A stretch of DNA of 35,654 bases from Streptomyces sp. MspMP-M5 (GCF_000373585.1 NZ_KB891900.1:1-35654), one strand, 5' to 3'; positions 20,575 to 29,767 are shown, numbered from the stretch's first letter. Program-made: numbers and translations. Notes: generated by a model not told the origin, from the letters alone.

Positions 20575-23154
20575 TCAGACCGCGTCGTCGGCCAGTTCTG
20601 AGACGCCGGTGATGCGGTGGAGGGGGTAGGTGCGGACCTCGTCGGAGGTGTGGTCGTAGGCGGTGACATAGCCGCCCTCGACGCGTACGGGGGCGATGAC
20701 CCGCTGGCTGGCGGCGCCGTCCGCGTTGACGTAGCCGATCCAGACGGGGGAGCTGGTGAGGACCGCGGCCTGCATGGTGGCCAGGGTCTCGGCGGAGGTG
20801 GTGCGGGGCAGCGCGCCCGGGGTCGGGGCGGTGGTCGGCGCGGCGGCCGGTTTGCGTTCGGCGGTGGCGGCGAGGTCGCCGGCGCGGAGGGCGCGGACGG
20901 CCGCCTCCAGCAGGGTGCGGTCGGGCGGCGGCGGGCCGTCCGGCACCGGGGTGGGGGCCGTGCGGGGCGGGGTGCGGTAGGAGTCGGCGCGGCTCACCAG
21001 GACGTCGCCGGCGGCGGACTCGGCGGCCGGGGCGTAGCCCATCGCCCGCAGCCCGTCGAGGAGTTGGTCGGGGGAGGTCTGGGCGGCGAGCACCGTCGGG
21101 GCCAGCCGGCGCAGCCGCAGGGCGGCGGCGCGGCGGTCGGCGAGGATCTCGGAGAGCAGCGCGTCGTCGTCGCAGCGGACGTAGGCGGTGGCCGCGCCGA
21201 TGCGCAGCCGGCCGTGTCTGCGGGCCACATCGTCGATGAGGTAGGCGAGGGGCTGGGGCACGGGGGTGCGGGAGTGGGTGGTGAGGAATGCCTGGAGTTC
21301 GGCGGCGGAGCGGCCGGCGTCCAGGGCGCGGCGCACCGAGCCGGGGGTGAAGCGGTAGACCGTGGCGCCGCCCTTGGACTCGACGTCGGCCAGCACGTCG
21401 AGCGCCTCGGCGAGCGGGCGGCGCAGCGGGCCGGGCGCGACGGCGGTCAGGTCGGCCTGGAGCAGGACGTGGTCGAGGGGTTCGGGCAGCAGCGGGGCGA
21501 GCAGGGCGGCGGCGCGGGCGGCGGAGGCGGTGGCCTCGGCCGGGGTGAGGGGTGGGGTGGCGCCTTCCGGGGCGGTGTCCGTGCTCGCTGCGGGGGCGTT
21601 CGCGTCCGCGCCGATCAGGGTGCGGCCGTGGGTGGCGAGGGCGGTGCGGCCGGTGATGCCCAGCAACTCGGCCTCGGTGAGGGCCCATTGGGCGAGCCGG
21701 GAGCGGAGGTCGTCGGTGGCCGTGGGGGCGGCCGGGGTGGTGGTGTCGGGTGCTGCCGGGGAAGGGGCGGGGGACGCGGACGTCGGGGGCCGGCCGGCCG
21801 GGGCGGCGGCGCGCAGGGGGCGTTCCCAGCGCAGGCGGGCGAGCAGGGCCTGCTCCGGGACGGCGGTGCCGGGCGGGAGCGTGGCGAGCAGGGTCAGGAC
21901 GCGGTGGCGGACCTCGGGGGCCGGGGAGCGGTCCAGGTGCGGGCCGAGGGCGGCCAGCGCGCGGCCCTTGGGGTCGGCGGTGCCGACCACGCCGGGGGTG
22001 CGGGTGGCGGGCAGCCAGGCGGCGACCAGGGCCGCCCAGCGCTCGTGGTCGGGGAGTTGGAGCCAGTCCTCGGCGGCCGGGGTGGTGGCGTAGCGCTCGT
22101 CGGCCTCGCCGTCGGAGGCGATCAGCCCGGCGGCGTAGGCGAGTTCGAGCCAGAAGGCGGCGAGCGGTTCGGTGGTGTCCAGGGCGACCGCGGTCCGCTT
22201 GAGGTCGCGGACGCTGAGGCCGCCGGCGCGCAGAACGGGCGGGCCGCCGAGGTCCCACTCCTTGAGCAGCTCCTCGACGGTGGCCAGCGCGGTGAACGCC
22301 TGGCCCGCCGCGGCGTTGTCCACAAGCTGTGGATCACGGGTGGTGGCCGGGGCCAGGGCGGGCGGCGCCGGCTCGGGGGCGCGGTGCGCGCGGCCGGCGC
22401 GCAGGTGCAGCGCGGCCTCCCGGGGCAGTACGACGTTGCGGGCGCCCGCCGGGAGCAGCAGTCCGCGCTCCAGCAGCCAGCGCAGATGCGCGGCCGGACG
22501 GTCGGTGACCGCCCCGTACGGCGGGCCCCACAGCAGCCTGTCCAGGACGGCGGCGGCCTCGGCGGGCGCGGTCTCCAGCAGCGCGGCCATCCGGGCGCGG
22601 TCGGCGAACAGCGCGGTCAGGGCGGCGACCGCGGACACCGGGTCATGGGTGGCGGGCAGCCCGGCCGCGGCCAGGATCTCCTGGAGCCGGCCCGGCGACA
22701 TCCCGGCGGTGGCCTCGGCGACGGTCGGGCCCAGACCGGTCGGCGAGGGGCGGGCGGCGCTCGGGGTGAGGAGTTCCCGGGCGGTGCGCACCAGCCGCAG
22801 CCGGTCGTCCGGGCCCCACACCAGCGCCTGAGCGCGCAGCACGGCGACCGCCCCGGGCAGCGCGGCGGCGACCGCCGCGTCCCCGGCGTCCCCGGTCATC
22901 AGCGCCGCCAGCGTCCCGTACGGGCAGGGGTCGGGGGCGACCGCGAGTGCCTCGGCGGTCTGCAGGGCGAAGGTGTCCAGCCGCTCCACCGCGCGGACCA
23001 CCGACGCGCGGGTCCCGGCCCGGGTGGCCAGCTGCGTCAGGTCGCCCGGCACCGGGTTGAGCAGGTCGGGCCGGGCCCGCAGCAGGCCGGCGAGCCCGCG
23101 GTCGGAGCGGGTCCTGAGCTCCTCGGCGAGGGTGCGGGGGGTAGCGGTGGTCAT
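20575..23154 (-). CDS. Helicase-C-domain/WYL-like protein
   Basis: The 859-residue protein starts at ATG 23154 (MTTATPRTLAEELRTRSD) although the frame is open to 24390. The N-terminal 350 residues are helical repeats (winged-helix-like). A Pro/Ala/Thr linker lies at about 485-520. Residues about 600-735 match the helicase conserved C-terminal domain type 3 (VLLQADLTAVAPG, FLTTHSRTPVPQPLAYLIDDV, GAATAYVRCDDDALL). The last 60 residues are WYL-like (VWIGYVNADGAASQRVIAPV, then YDHTSDEVRTYPLHRI). It lacks ATPase motifs, so it is probably a partner of the XPB helicase. The two genes would be neighbours without the element. Confidence 0.82.
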   Translation of the reverse strand: MTTATPRTLAEELRTRSDRGLAGLLRARPDLLNPVPGDLTQLATRAGTRASVVRAVERLDTFALQTAEALAVAPDPCPYGTLAALMTGDAGDAAVAAALPGAVAVLRAQALVWGPDDRLRLVRTARELLTPSAARPSPTGLGPTVAEATAGMSPGRLQEILAAAGLPATHDPVSAVAALTALFADRARMAALLETAPAEAAAVLDRLLWGPPYGAVTDRPAAHLRWLLERGLLLPAGARNVVLPREAALHLRAGRAHRAPEPAPPALAPATTRDPQLVDNAAAGQAFTALATVEELLKEWDLGGPPVLRAGGLSVRDLKRTAVALDTTEPLAAFWLELAYAAGLIASDGEADERYATTPAAEDWLQLPDHERWAALVAAWLPATRTPGVVGTADPKGRALAALGPHLDRSPAPEVRHRVLTLLATLPPGTAVPEQALLARLRWERPLRAAAPAGRPPTSASPAPSPAAPDTTTPAAPTATDDLRSRLAQWALTEAELLGITGRTALATHGRTLIGADANAPAASTDTAPEGATPPLTPAEATASAARAAALLAPLLPEPLDHVLLQADLTAVAPGPLRRPLAEALDVLADVESKGGATVYRFTPGSVRRALDAGRSAAELQAFLTTHSRTPVPQPLAYLIDDVARRHGRLRIGAATAYVRCDDDALLSEILADRRAAALRLRRLAPTVLAAQTSPDQLLDGLRAMGYAPAAESAAGDVLVSRADSYRTPPRTAPTPVPDGPPPPDRTLLEAAVRALRAGDLAATAERKPAAAPTTAPTPGALPRTTSAETLATMQAAVLTSSPVWIGYVNADGAASQRVIAPVRVEGGYVTAYDHTSDEVRTYPLHRITGVSELADDAV

Positions 23155-23307
23155 TCGTCCTACGTTAGCCGGGCGGCGGAGGCGGCGGGAGGAGGTGACC
23201 GCGGCCTGGGGATGTCCGGCCGCGCCCCGTCGCGGGCGGTCGCGGTGGCGCGGTGGACCCGCGCGGTACGGTCGGGGCAGCAACCAGCGCACGCCGCAGG
23301 GGATTTC

Positions 23308-24492
23308 GTGGGGATCGAGAGCGAGCAGCTCGTCTTTGACTATCTGAGCCGGGTGGGCGACCTGGCCCAGCAGCGCGGGCTGCCGTCCGGCGCCCGGATG
23401 CGGCTGGTGGCCTCGCTGCGGGCCGAGATCGACGCGCGCAAGGCGGACCAGAAGGCCGATTCGGTGCCCGGGGTGAAGCGGATGCTGGCCCGGCTGGGGA
23501 CGCCGGAGGCGGTGGTGCAGGCCGCGGCCGACGCGGAGGGGGGCGGCGGTGGTCCGGCGGCGGGTCCGGCCCGGCCGGTGGCTCCGCCCGTGGAGCCGGC
23601 CCGGCCGGCGCAGTGGTCCGGTGCGCGGGAGAAGTTCGGCGGGCTGATCGGGAAGGTGCCCCCGCCGCGGGACCGGGAGGGGGAGCGGGACGCGGCGGCG
23701 GAGGACGGCCGCCGGCCGGGCCTCCTCAAGAAGCGCGGCGGCCGTCCGCCCGTCCCGGAGGCGCCGACCGCCGGCGCACCGCCTCATCTGGCCGGCGCCG
23801 ACGAACTGGGGGACGGGGAGGAACCGCCGGACTGGTGGCGGGTCCAGGCCGGGCCCCCGGGTGCGGAGGACGAGGTGCCCGGTTTCGTCGGCGGCATCGA
23901 GATCCCGGAGATCTGGCACCGCCCGGAGGAGGAAGCCGCGGACGGCGAGCAGGCTGGGGACGGCGAGCGGGCCGAGGGCGCCAGGAAGCCCGGGGCGGGG
24001 GCGGCGCCGTCGCGGAAGGGGCGGCGGGTGCTGCCGGCCCTGGTGCGGCGGGCGCTCGGCCGGCGGCCCGAGGAGGCGGCCGACGCCGGGCCCGCGGTCG
24101 AGGCGGCGGGCGCGGAGGAGGCCGCGGCCGCCCCGGCGGCGGTGCCGCTGCGGGCGTGGCTCAGCCCGGTGCCGACGCTCGCCGTGCTGCTGCTGGTGGC
24201 CGGTGCGGTGGTCGGCTCCTGGCTGGCGCTGGCCGGCGGCTGGGCGCTGGCCTACGTCTCGCGCCGGCTCAGCCGTAGGGAGGCCAAGTTCGCGGCGCTG
24301 GGCGTGCCCGGCATCGTCGTCGGCGGCCTGCTGGTCTGGGTCTGGGGCCGCAACGACGGCCGCTGGGGCGACCCGATCCCGCCGGGCCACCTCGGCACGG
24401 AACTGCTCGCCGGCCTCCCGGGCGTGGTGCGCGTGGCGGCGGTCGCCTCGGCGCTGTTCCTGCTGTGGCGGATGCGGCGGACGGCGGGGTGA
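23308..24492 (+). CDS. Hypothetical membrane protein with HAAS-like N-terminus
   Basis: GTG 23308 with AGGGGA upstream gives 394 residues. Residues 1-70 (FDYLSRVGDLAQQ and ARLGTPEAVVQAA) resemble the HAAS helical domain. A long disordered region rich in E, G, P and R (about 75-280) contains the acidic segment WRVQAGPPGAEDEVPGF. At least three membrane helices end the protein: VPTLAVLLLVAGAVVGSWLA, LGVPGIVVGGLLVWVWG and VRVAAVASALFLLW. It is divergent from the helicase-associated gene across 153 bp. Function is unknown. Confidence 0.72.
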   Translation: MGIESEQLVFDYLSRVGDLAQQRGLPSGARMRLVASLRAEIDARKADQKADSVPGVKRMLARLGTPEAVVQAAADAEGGGGGPAAGPARPVAPPVEPARPAQWSGAREKFGGLIGKVPPPRDREGERDAAAEDGRRPGLLKKRGGRPPVPEAPTAGAPPHLAGADELGDGEEPPDWWRVQAGPPGAEDEVPGFVGGIEIPEIWHRPEEEAADGEQAGDGERAEGARKPGAGAAPSRKGRRVLPALVRRALGRRPEEAADAGPAVEAAGAEEAAAAPAAVPLRAWLSPVPTLAVLLLVAGAVVGSWLALAGGWALAYVSRRLSRREAKFAALGVPGIVVGGLLVWVWGRNDGRWGDPIPPGHLGTELLAGLPGVVRVAAVASALFLLWRMRRTAG

Positions 24493-24559
24493 GAAGAGGG
24501 GCGAGACGCGGCCGGGGCGGCGGGCGGCGCCAGCCGTAACCCCGCCCGCGAGGCCCCCG

Positions 24560-25684
24560 CTACTTCTTGGCCAACCGCTGCTGGATCTCGTCCAGGATCT
24601 TGTCGGCGGCGGTGTAGCCGATGCCCTGGATCCAGAGCTGGTCGTCGACGCGGAGGGACTTGCCGCCCTGGACGGCCTGGAGGTGCTTCCACAGGGGGCC
24701 GGTGGTGATCTGGGCCTCCTTGGACTTCTCGGGGCTGCCGTAGGTGGAGTAGAAGACGGCGTTGGCGTCGGCCTTGGTGATCTGCTCGGGGCTCACCTCG
24801 ACCATCAGGCCGTCCTGCGCGCCGTCGACGACGGAGGTGGGGCCGGTGCCGATGTCGTCCAGGATGGTGCCGATATAGCTCTGGCAGCCGTAGATGCGGG
24901 TGTCGGCGCCCTCGACGAAGCGGACGACGTTGGTGCGCAGCGCGCGGGCCTTGGCGGGGCCGCCGAGGGACTGGGTGACGCGCTCGGCGTGTGCCTTGTA
25001 GGCGGCGACGACGCGCTCGGCCTCCGGGATCTTGTTCAGCGCGGCGGCGTGGACGGCGAAGTTCTGCTTCCACGGGTAGCCGGTGGTCTCGGTCATGACG
25101 GTCGGCGCGATCTTCTTCAGCGCGGCGTAGCGCCCGCCGTCGCGGACCTTGCTGGTGAGGATCAGATCGGGCTTGAGGGCGGCGATCGCCTCCAGGTTGG
25201 GGGCGCCGATCCGGCCGACGTCCTTGATGCCGGTGAGCCTGCTCTGCGGGAGGTAGTCGAGGAAGCCGGAGGCGACGTCGGAACGGGTCGCGCCGACGGG
25301 GGTGACGCCGAGGGTGAGCGCGGAGTCCAGCTCGGCGGTGTCCAACACCACGACCCGGTGCGGGGAGTTGGGGACCGTCACCTCGCCCGTCGCGGTGCGG
25401 ACCGGGTGGCTGCCGCCGCCCTTGGGGGCCGGCCGGGGCCAGTTGGTGGTGGGCTGCGCGGGGCAGGTGGCCGCCTTGAAGGTGCCGTTCGGGCCGGCGG
25501 CGGAGGCGCCGGAGTCGCCGCTGCCGCAGGCGGTGAGCAGCAGCGCGCCGGCGGCGACGGCGGCCGCGGCGGTGGTACGGGCGGTGGCGCGGCGGCGCGG
25601 CCGCGCGGCGGCTGCGGAACGGGCTATCGCCGGGTGGGTCGGGTGGGTGGAGCGGGTCATCGCCGGGTGGGTGGAGCGGGTCAT
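24560..25684 (-). CDS. Iron-siderophore ABC transporter substrate-binding lipoprotein
   Basis: The 374-residue lipoprotein has the lipobox LLLTACGSG, with the lipidated Cys at residue 53. The mature part has the FecB/FepB fold: HRVVVLDTAELDSALTLGV, IGAPNLEAIAALKPDLILTS and a C-terminal DDQLWIQGIGYTAADKILDE. It captures ferric siderophores outside the membrane. The start is unclear: the 24-bp unit carrying the ATG is duplicated (25684 and 25660, plus GTG 25687), giving MTRSTHPAMTRSTHP. ATG 25684 has AAAGGG upstream, so I prefer it. It is the last gene of the operon, 61 bp after the ATPase. Confidence 0.9.
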   Translation of the reverse strand: MTRSTHPAMTRSTHPTHPAIARSAAAARPRRRATARTTAAAAVAAGALLLTACGSGDSGASAAGPNGTFKAATCPAQPTTNWPRPAPKGGGSHPVRTATGEVTVPNSPHRVVVLDTAELDSALTLGVTPVGATRSDVASGFLDYLPQSRLTGIKDVGRIGAPNLEAIAALKPDLILTSKVRDGGRYAALKKIAPTVMTETTGYPWKQNFAVHAAALNKIPEAERVVAAYKAHAERVTQSLGGPAKARALRTNVVRFVEGADTRIYGCQSYIGTILDDIGTGPTSVVDGAQDGLMVEVSPEQITKADANAVFYSTYGSPEKSKEAQITTGPLWKHLQAVQGGKSLRVDDQLWIQGIGYTAADKILDEIQQRLAKK

Positions 25685-25685
25685 C
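25641..25685. repeat. 24-bp tandem duplication of the binding-protein start region
   Basis: GGGTGGGTGGAGCGGGTCAT followed by C occurs at 25641-25661 and 25665-25685. Each copy carries an ATG (minus strand) in the same frame. A further partial copy, GCCGGGTGGGT, lies at 25629. Confidence 0.85.
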
Positions 25686-25745
25686 ACAGCCCTTTCGGCT
25701 CGGCGGCTGGGTGGTCGGCGGGGCCGGGGCCCCGGGGAGCGGTCG

Positions 25746-26603
25746 TCAGTGCCGAGGTTCCCTTTCCCAGGGACGGCCGGGCACCACCAGGGGCGAGCCG
25801 GTCACCGGGTCCGGGACGACCACCGCGTCCAGTCCGAAGACCTCCCGGACCAGGTCGGCGGTGACGACGTCCCCGGGGCTGCCCTGGGCGACGATCCGGC
25901 CGGCCTTCATGGCCACCAGGTGGTCGGCGTAGCGGGCGGCCTGGTTGAGGTCGTGCAGGACGGCGACGACGGTCCGGCCGCGCTCGTGGTTGAGCTGCCG
26001 CACCAGGTCCAGCACCTCCACCTGGTGGGCGATGTCCAGATAGGTGGTCGGCTCGTCCAGGAGCAGCAGATCGGTCTCCTGGGCCAGCGCCATGGCGATC
26101 CAGACCCGTTGGCGCTGGCCGCCGGAGAGCTCGTCGACCGCGCGGTCCGCCAGCGCCGCCACGTCCGTCCGCGCCATCGCCTCGGCGACCGCCCGTTCGT
26201 CCTGCGCCGACCACTGCTGCCACCAGCGCTGGTGCGGCTGGCGGCCGCGGGCCACCAGGTCGGCGACGGTGATCGCCTCCGGTGCGACCGGGGTCTGCGG
26301 CAGCAGGCCGAGCGACTGGGCGATCTTCCGGGTGGGGATGCGGGTGAGGTCCGTGCCGTCCAGCAGGACGGCGCCCCGGCGCGGCCGCAGCAGTCGCCCC
26401 AGGGCGCGCAGCAGCGTCGACTTGCCGCATGCGTTGGGGCCGACGACGACGGTGACGGCGCCGTCGGGCACGTCCAGGTCCAGGCCCTCGACGACCGTGC
26501 GCTCCTCGTAGGAGAGGGTCAGGTCGCGGGCCGCCAGACGGGCGGCGGTGTCCTGGGCGGCGGCGGGTTCCGTCGCGGCCGCCGGCCGCGGGGTGCCGGT
26601 CAC
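25746..26603 (-). CDS. Iron-siderophore ABC transporter ATP-binding protein
   Basis: The 285-residue FepC/FecE-type ATPase has Walker A GPNACGKST (55-63), Q-loop GLLPQTP, signature LSGGQRQRVWIAMALAQ (159-175), Walker B LLLLDEP (179-185) and switch VLHDLNQ. It powers siderophore import with the two permeases upstream. GTG 26603 overlaps the permease stop by 4 bases (GTGA), with AGGAGG 6 bases upstream. Confidence 0.94.
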   Translation of the reverse strand: MTGTPRPAAATEPAAAQDTAARLAARDLTLSYEERTVVEGLDLDVPDGAVTVVVGPNACGKSTLLRALGRLLRPRRGAVLLDGTDLTRIPTRKIAQSLGLLPQTPVAPEAITVADLVARGRQPHQRWWQQWSAQDERAVAEAMARTDVAALADRAVDELSGGQRQRVWIAMALAQETDLLLLDEPTTYLDIAHQVEVLDLVRQLNHERGRTVVAVLHDLNQAARYADHLVAMKAGRIVAQGSPGDVVTADLVREVFGLDAVVVPDPVTGSPLVVPGRPWEREPRH

Positions 26604-27694
26604 GCGTGTCCTCCTGAGGCCCGGCCACCGGTCCGGTGGCCTCTGATGATCAGCCAGATCAGATACGGGGCGCCGACCGCGGCGGTCAGCACGCCCACCG
26701 GCAGCTCGGTCGGCGCGAGCAGCTTGCGGGCGAGCAGATCGCCGAGGACGACGATGACGGCGCCCAGCAGCGCCGAGCAGAACAGCGGGATCTGCGAGGT
26801 CCGGGTGAGCCGGCGGGCGATCTGCGGGGCGAGCAGCGCCACGAAGTCCACCGGCCCGGCCGCGCCGGTCGCCATCGACGCCAGCACCACGCCGACCGCC
26901 ACCAGCCCGAGCCGGGTCCGGCCCAGCCGGATGCCCAGCGCGGTGGCGGTGTCGTCGTCCAGGGAGACGGTGCGCTGGGCGCGCGCCGCCCACAGGACGG
27001 CCGGCAGCAGCACCAGCAGCGCCCAGCCCAGAGGCGCCGCCTCCGCCCAGCCGCGCCCGTTGAGCGAGCCGGTCATCCAGACCTGCGCCTGCTGGGCCAC
27101 CAGGTAGTCGCCCTTGGTGAGGAACAGCTGGGTGACCGAGCGCAGCGCCACCGCGAAGCCGATGCCGATCAGTACGAAGCGGGTGGCGTGCAGCCCGCCG
27201 CGCCAGGCGAAGGCATGGACCAGCAGCGCCGCCAGCACCCCGCCGGCCACCGAGACGTACGGCAGCACGGCGAACGAGGTGAGGCCGAAGGTCATCGCGC
27301 CGACCGTCACGGCCCCGGCGCCCTGGGTGACGCCGATGATGTCGGGGCTGGCCAGCGGGTTGCGGGCGACGGTCTGGATCAGTGCGCCGGCCGCCCCGAA
27401 GGCGGCGCCGGCCAGCAGCCCGACGACCATCCGGGGCAGCCGCAGCGTCCCGACGACCAGCTCCTGCGCGGACGGCTCGCCCGCCAGCACCTTGAGCACC
27501 TCGGAGGGCGCCACCCAGCTCTCGCCGGCACACAGGTACGCCACGCACACCGCGGCCAGCAGGACGGCCAGCGCCGCGGCGGCCACCGCCGCGCGGCGGT
27601 GCAGCAGGAAGGAGCCGCGGCCGGCCCGGATCAGTGCGTGGCCGGACGGACGCGCCGATGCCGTGGAGGCCGTGGAGGCCGTACCGGACGTCAT
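26600..27694 (-). CDS. FecCD-family siderophore permease (second subunit)
   Basis: The 364-residue membrane protein has about 9-10 helices and the family blocks VVGTLRLPRMVVGLLAGAAF, QTVARNPLASPDIIGVTQGA, GPVDFVALLAPQIARRLT and PTELPVGVLTAAVGAPYLIW. Together with the next subunit it forms the siderophore channel. The N-terminus is Ser/Thr/Ala-rich. ATG 27694 overlaps the stop of the first permease by 4 bases. Confidence 0.93.
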   Translation of the reverse strand: MTSGTASTASTASARPSGHALIRAGRGSFLLHRRAAVAAAALAVLLAAVCVAYLCAGESWVAPSEVLKVLAGEPSAQELVVGTLRLPRMVVGLLAGAAFGAAGALIQTVARNPLASPDIIGVTQGAGAVTVGAMTFGLTSFAVLPYVSVAGGVLAALLVHAFAWRGGLHATRFVLIGIGFAVALRSVTQLFLTKGDYLVAQQAQVWMTGSLNGRGWAEAAPLGWALLVLLPAVLWAARAQRTVSLDDDTATALGIRLGRTRLGLVAVGVVLASMATGAAGPVDFVALLAPQIARRLTRTSQIPLFCSALLGAVIVVLGDLLARKLLAPTELPVGVLTAAVGAPYLIWLIIRGHRTGGRASGGHA

Positions 27695-28701
27695 GCCGCC
27701 ACCGCCCGCCGCCGGACCAGGGCCACCAGGAACGGCACGCCGATCAGCGCGGTCAGCACGCCCGCCGGGACCTCCGACGGCGGGAAGAGGACCCGCCCGG
27801 CGGTGTCCGAGACCAGGACGACGACCGGGCCGAGCAGCGCGGCCATCGGCAGCGCCCAGCGGTGGTCGCCGCCCACCAGCGCGCGGGCCAGATGCGGGAC
27901 GGCGAGGCCGACGAAGGCGATCGGGCCGGCCGCCGCCACGCCCGCGCCGGTCAGCACGGTCGCGCCGAGCCCGCCCACGATCCGCACCGCGGCGACCTTC
28001 TGGCCCAGCCCCCGGGCCAGGTCCTCGCCGAGCGCCAGGGCGTCCAGACCGCGCGCCACCGACAGCACCAGTACCGCGCCGACCAGCAGGAACGGCCAGA
28101 TCTGGGCGGCCACCGTGGCGTCCCGGCCGGTGAGCGAGCCCACCTGCCAGAACCGGAACTCGTCCAGCGTCGCGGCCTTGGTGGTGAGGATCGCCATCGA
28201 CACCGACACCAGCAGCGCGTTGATCGCGGCGCCGGAGAGCGCCAGCTTGACCGGGGTGGCGCCGCCCCGGCCGCGGGTGGCGATGCCGTAGACGACGACG
28301 GCGGCCGCCCCCGCGCCGGCGAACGCGAACCAGACGTAGCCGGTCAGGCTGTGCACCCCGGCGAAGGCGATGGCGGCGACCACGGCGGCCGAGGCGCCCT
28401 GGCTGATGCCGAGGATGCCGGGGTCGGCGATCGGATTGCGGGTGAGGCCCTGCATGACCGTGCCGGCCATCGCCAGCGCGGCGCCCACCATCAGCCCGAT
28501 CAGCGTCCGCGGCAGCCGCAGGTACCGCACGACCTCCGCGGCGTCGCCGGTGCCGCCGCGGACGAGGGCGTCGAGCACCTCGGACGGCGCGAACGCGCGG
28601 CTGCCGACGGCGAGCGAGAGGACCACCGCGAGCAGCAGCGCCAGCACCGCCGCCGCGGTCAGGCCGAGCCGCCGGCTCCGCTTCCGGTGCGTCACGGACA
28701 T
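27691..28701 (-). CDS. FecCD-family siderophore permease (first subunit)
   Basis: The 336-residue membrane protein has about 9-10 helices: VVRYLRLPRTLIGLMVGAAL, GLTRNPIADPGILGISQGAS, GPIAFVGLAVPHLARALVG and PPSEVPAGVLTALIGVPFLV. ATG 28701 is chosen as the first Met before the basic n-region RKRSRRLG, though the frame runs to 28869. The ribosome site is weak. It is the first gene of the uptake operon. Its leader contains a 10-bp tandem repeat and an iron box. Confidence 0.92.
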   Translation of the reverse strand: MSVTHRKRSRRLGLTAAAVLALLLAVVLSLAVGSRAFAPSEVLDALVRGGTGDAAEVVRYLRLPRTLIGLMVGAALAMAGTVMQGLTRNPIADPGILGISQGASAAVVAAIAFAGVHSLTGYVWFAFAGAGAAAVVVYGIATRGRGGATPVKLALSGAAINALLVSVSMAILTTKAATLDEFRFWQVGSLTGRDATVAAQIWPFLLVGAVLVLSVARGLDALALGEDLARGLGQKVAAVRIVGGLGATVLTGAGVAAAGPIAFVGLAVPHLARALVGGDHRWALPMAALLGPVVVLVSDTAGRVLFPPSEVPAGVLTALIGVPFLVALVRRRAVAA

Positions 28702-28734
28702 GGCATCACGGGCGTCGGGTCCATTCGAAGAACG

Positions 28735-28774
28735 CTGTCTTGAACTGTCTTGAACTGCCTGGAGCTGTCGGCAG
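28735..28774. repeat. 10-bp tandem repeats in the siderophore operon leader
   Basis: CTGTCTTGAA is repeated exactly at 28735 and 28745, then degenerately at 28755 (CTGCCTGGAG) and 28765 (CTGTCGGCAG). The 10-bp period puts the units on one helical face between the iron box and the permease start. Confidence 0.7.
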
Positions 28775-28807
28775 GCAGGAACCGCGGGCACCCGGTGGCG
28801 CCCGCGG

Positions 28808-28826
28808 TTAGGTAAGGCAAGGCTAA
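28808..28826. promoter_or_regulatory. Iron box (DmdR1/DtxR-type)
   Basis: TTAGGTAAGGCAAGGCTAA matches the known consensus TTAGGTTAGSCTAACCTAA at 15 of 19 positions. It lies 107 bp upstream of the permease start and 43 bp before the divergent HAD gene. It predicts iron repression of siderophore uptake. Confidence 0.85.
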
Positions 28827-28868
28827 CGGTACGTCCTGGCCGTCGCCGCCCGCAGGGCCGCGGGCACA

Positions 28869-29552
28869 ATGGCAGGCATGGCTGCGCACTCCCTGACCGT
28901 CGGGTTCGACCTCGACATGACGCTGATCGACTCCCGTCCCGGCATCAAGGCCGCCTACGAGGCGCTCGCCGCCCGCACCGGGACGTACATCGACGCCGAC
29001 GCCGCGGTGACCCGGCTCGGGCCGCCGCTGGAGGAGGAGATCCGCCGGTGGTTCCCCGCGGAGCGGGTGGCGGAGGTCAGCGACCTCTACCGGGAGCTGT
29101 ACCCCACGCACGCCATCGCCGGCACCCTGGCGATGCCGGGGGCGGGGGAGGCGATCGAGGCGGTCCACGCGGCGGGCGGCCGCGCCGTCGTCGTCACCGC
29201 CAAGTTCGAGTCCAACGCCAAGCTGCACCTGGCCCACCTCGGCCTCGCCGCGGACGCGGTCATCGGCTCGCTGTGGGCGGAGGCCAAGGCCGTGGCGCTG
29301 CGCGAGCACGGCGCGCGGATCTACGTCGGCGACCACACCGGCGATGTGCGCGGCGCCCGGGCCGCGGGGGCGCTGTCCGTCGCGGTCGCCACCGGCCCGT
29401 GCGACGCCGGCGAACTGCGGGCCGCCGGCGCCCAGGTGGTGCTCGACGACCTGACCGCCTTCCCGGCGTGGCTGGATCGTTACGCAGCGGATCCGGATCG
29501 TTACCTGCCGGGCGGCCCCGACGGGGACGGTGCGGCGGCCGCCTCCGTCTGA
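28869..29552 (+). CDS. HAD-family hydrolase (phosphatase)
   Basis: The 227-residue protein has the HAD motif I FDLDMTLID (nucleophile and acid Asp near residues 14 and 16), motif II VVVTAK, a conserved Lys in AEAKAVAL, and motif IV YVGDHTGDVRGA. A helical cap lies between residues 25 and 90, as in phosphoglycolate phosphatase-like enzymes. The substrate is unknown. ATG 28869 and ATG 28878 are both possible, and the latter starts closer to the conserved VGFDLD. The 3' end overlaps the convergent membrane-protein gene by 52 bp. Confidence 0.87.
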   Translation: MAGMAAHSLTVGFDLDMTLIDSRPGIKAAYEALAARTGTYIDADAAVTRLGPPLEEEIRRWFPAERVAEVSDLYRELYPTHAIAGTLAMPGAGEAIEAVHAAGGRAVVVTAKFESNAKLHLAHLGLAADAVIGSLWAEAKAVALREHGARIYVGDHTGDVRGARAAGALSVAVATGPCDAGELRAAGAQVVLDDLTAFPAWLDRYAADPDRYLPGGPDGDGAAAASV

Positions 29553-29767
29553 CGGCGCTGGGCGGCCACGGAACGCAGCACTCCGGCGCCCGCGATCAGG
29601 AAACCGGCGCCCATCAGCATGGACACCCAGTAGAACTCCCACGGCAGCGGCTTCGTGCCCAGGAACAGTGGGAGCACCGTGGCGAGAGTGGCCAGTGCGC
29701 CAACTAGGAACACGATCGCGCCGATTCGGACCAGCAGATCCCCGGCCTGGGGCGTTTCATCAGACAC
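29501..29767 (-). CDS. Small two-helix membrane protein (88 aa)
   Basis: GTG 29767 begins MSDETPQAGDLLVRIGAIVF. Two hydrophobic helices (IGAIVFLVGALATLATVLPLF and VSMLMGAGFLIAGAGVL) are joined by LGTKPLPWEFYW, with a basic and Ala-rich tail. The frame stays open upstream, but that sequence is not membrane-like and crosses the cold-shock promoter. No family name is recognised. Its tail overlaps the HAD gene. Confidence 0.7.
   Translation of the reverse strand: MSDETPQAGDLLVRIGAIVFLVGALATLATVLPLFLGTKPLPWEFYWVSMLMGAGFLIAGAGVLRSVAAQRRQTEAAAAPSPSGPPGR

Noticed and set aside
20617..23307. Very long plus-strand frame leading into the membrane-protein gene
   Set aside because: It is antisense to the helicase-associated gene and Gly/Arg-rich. 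The real plus-strand gene begins at GTG 23308.
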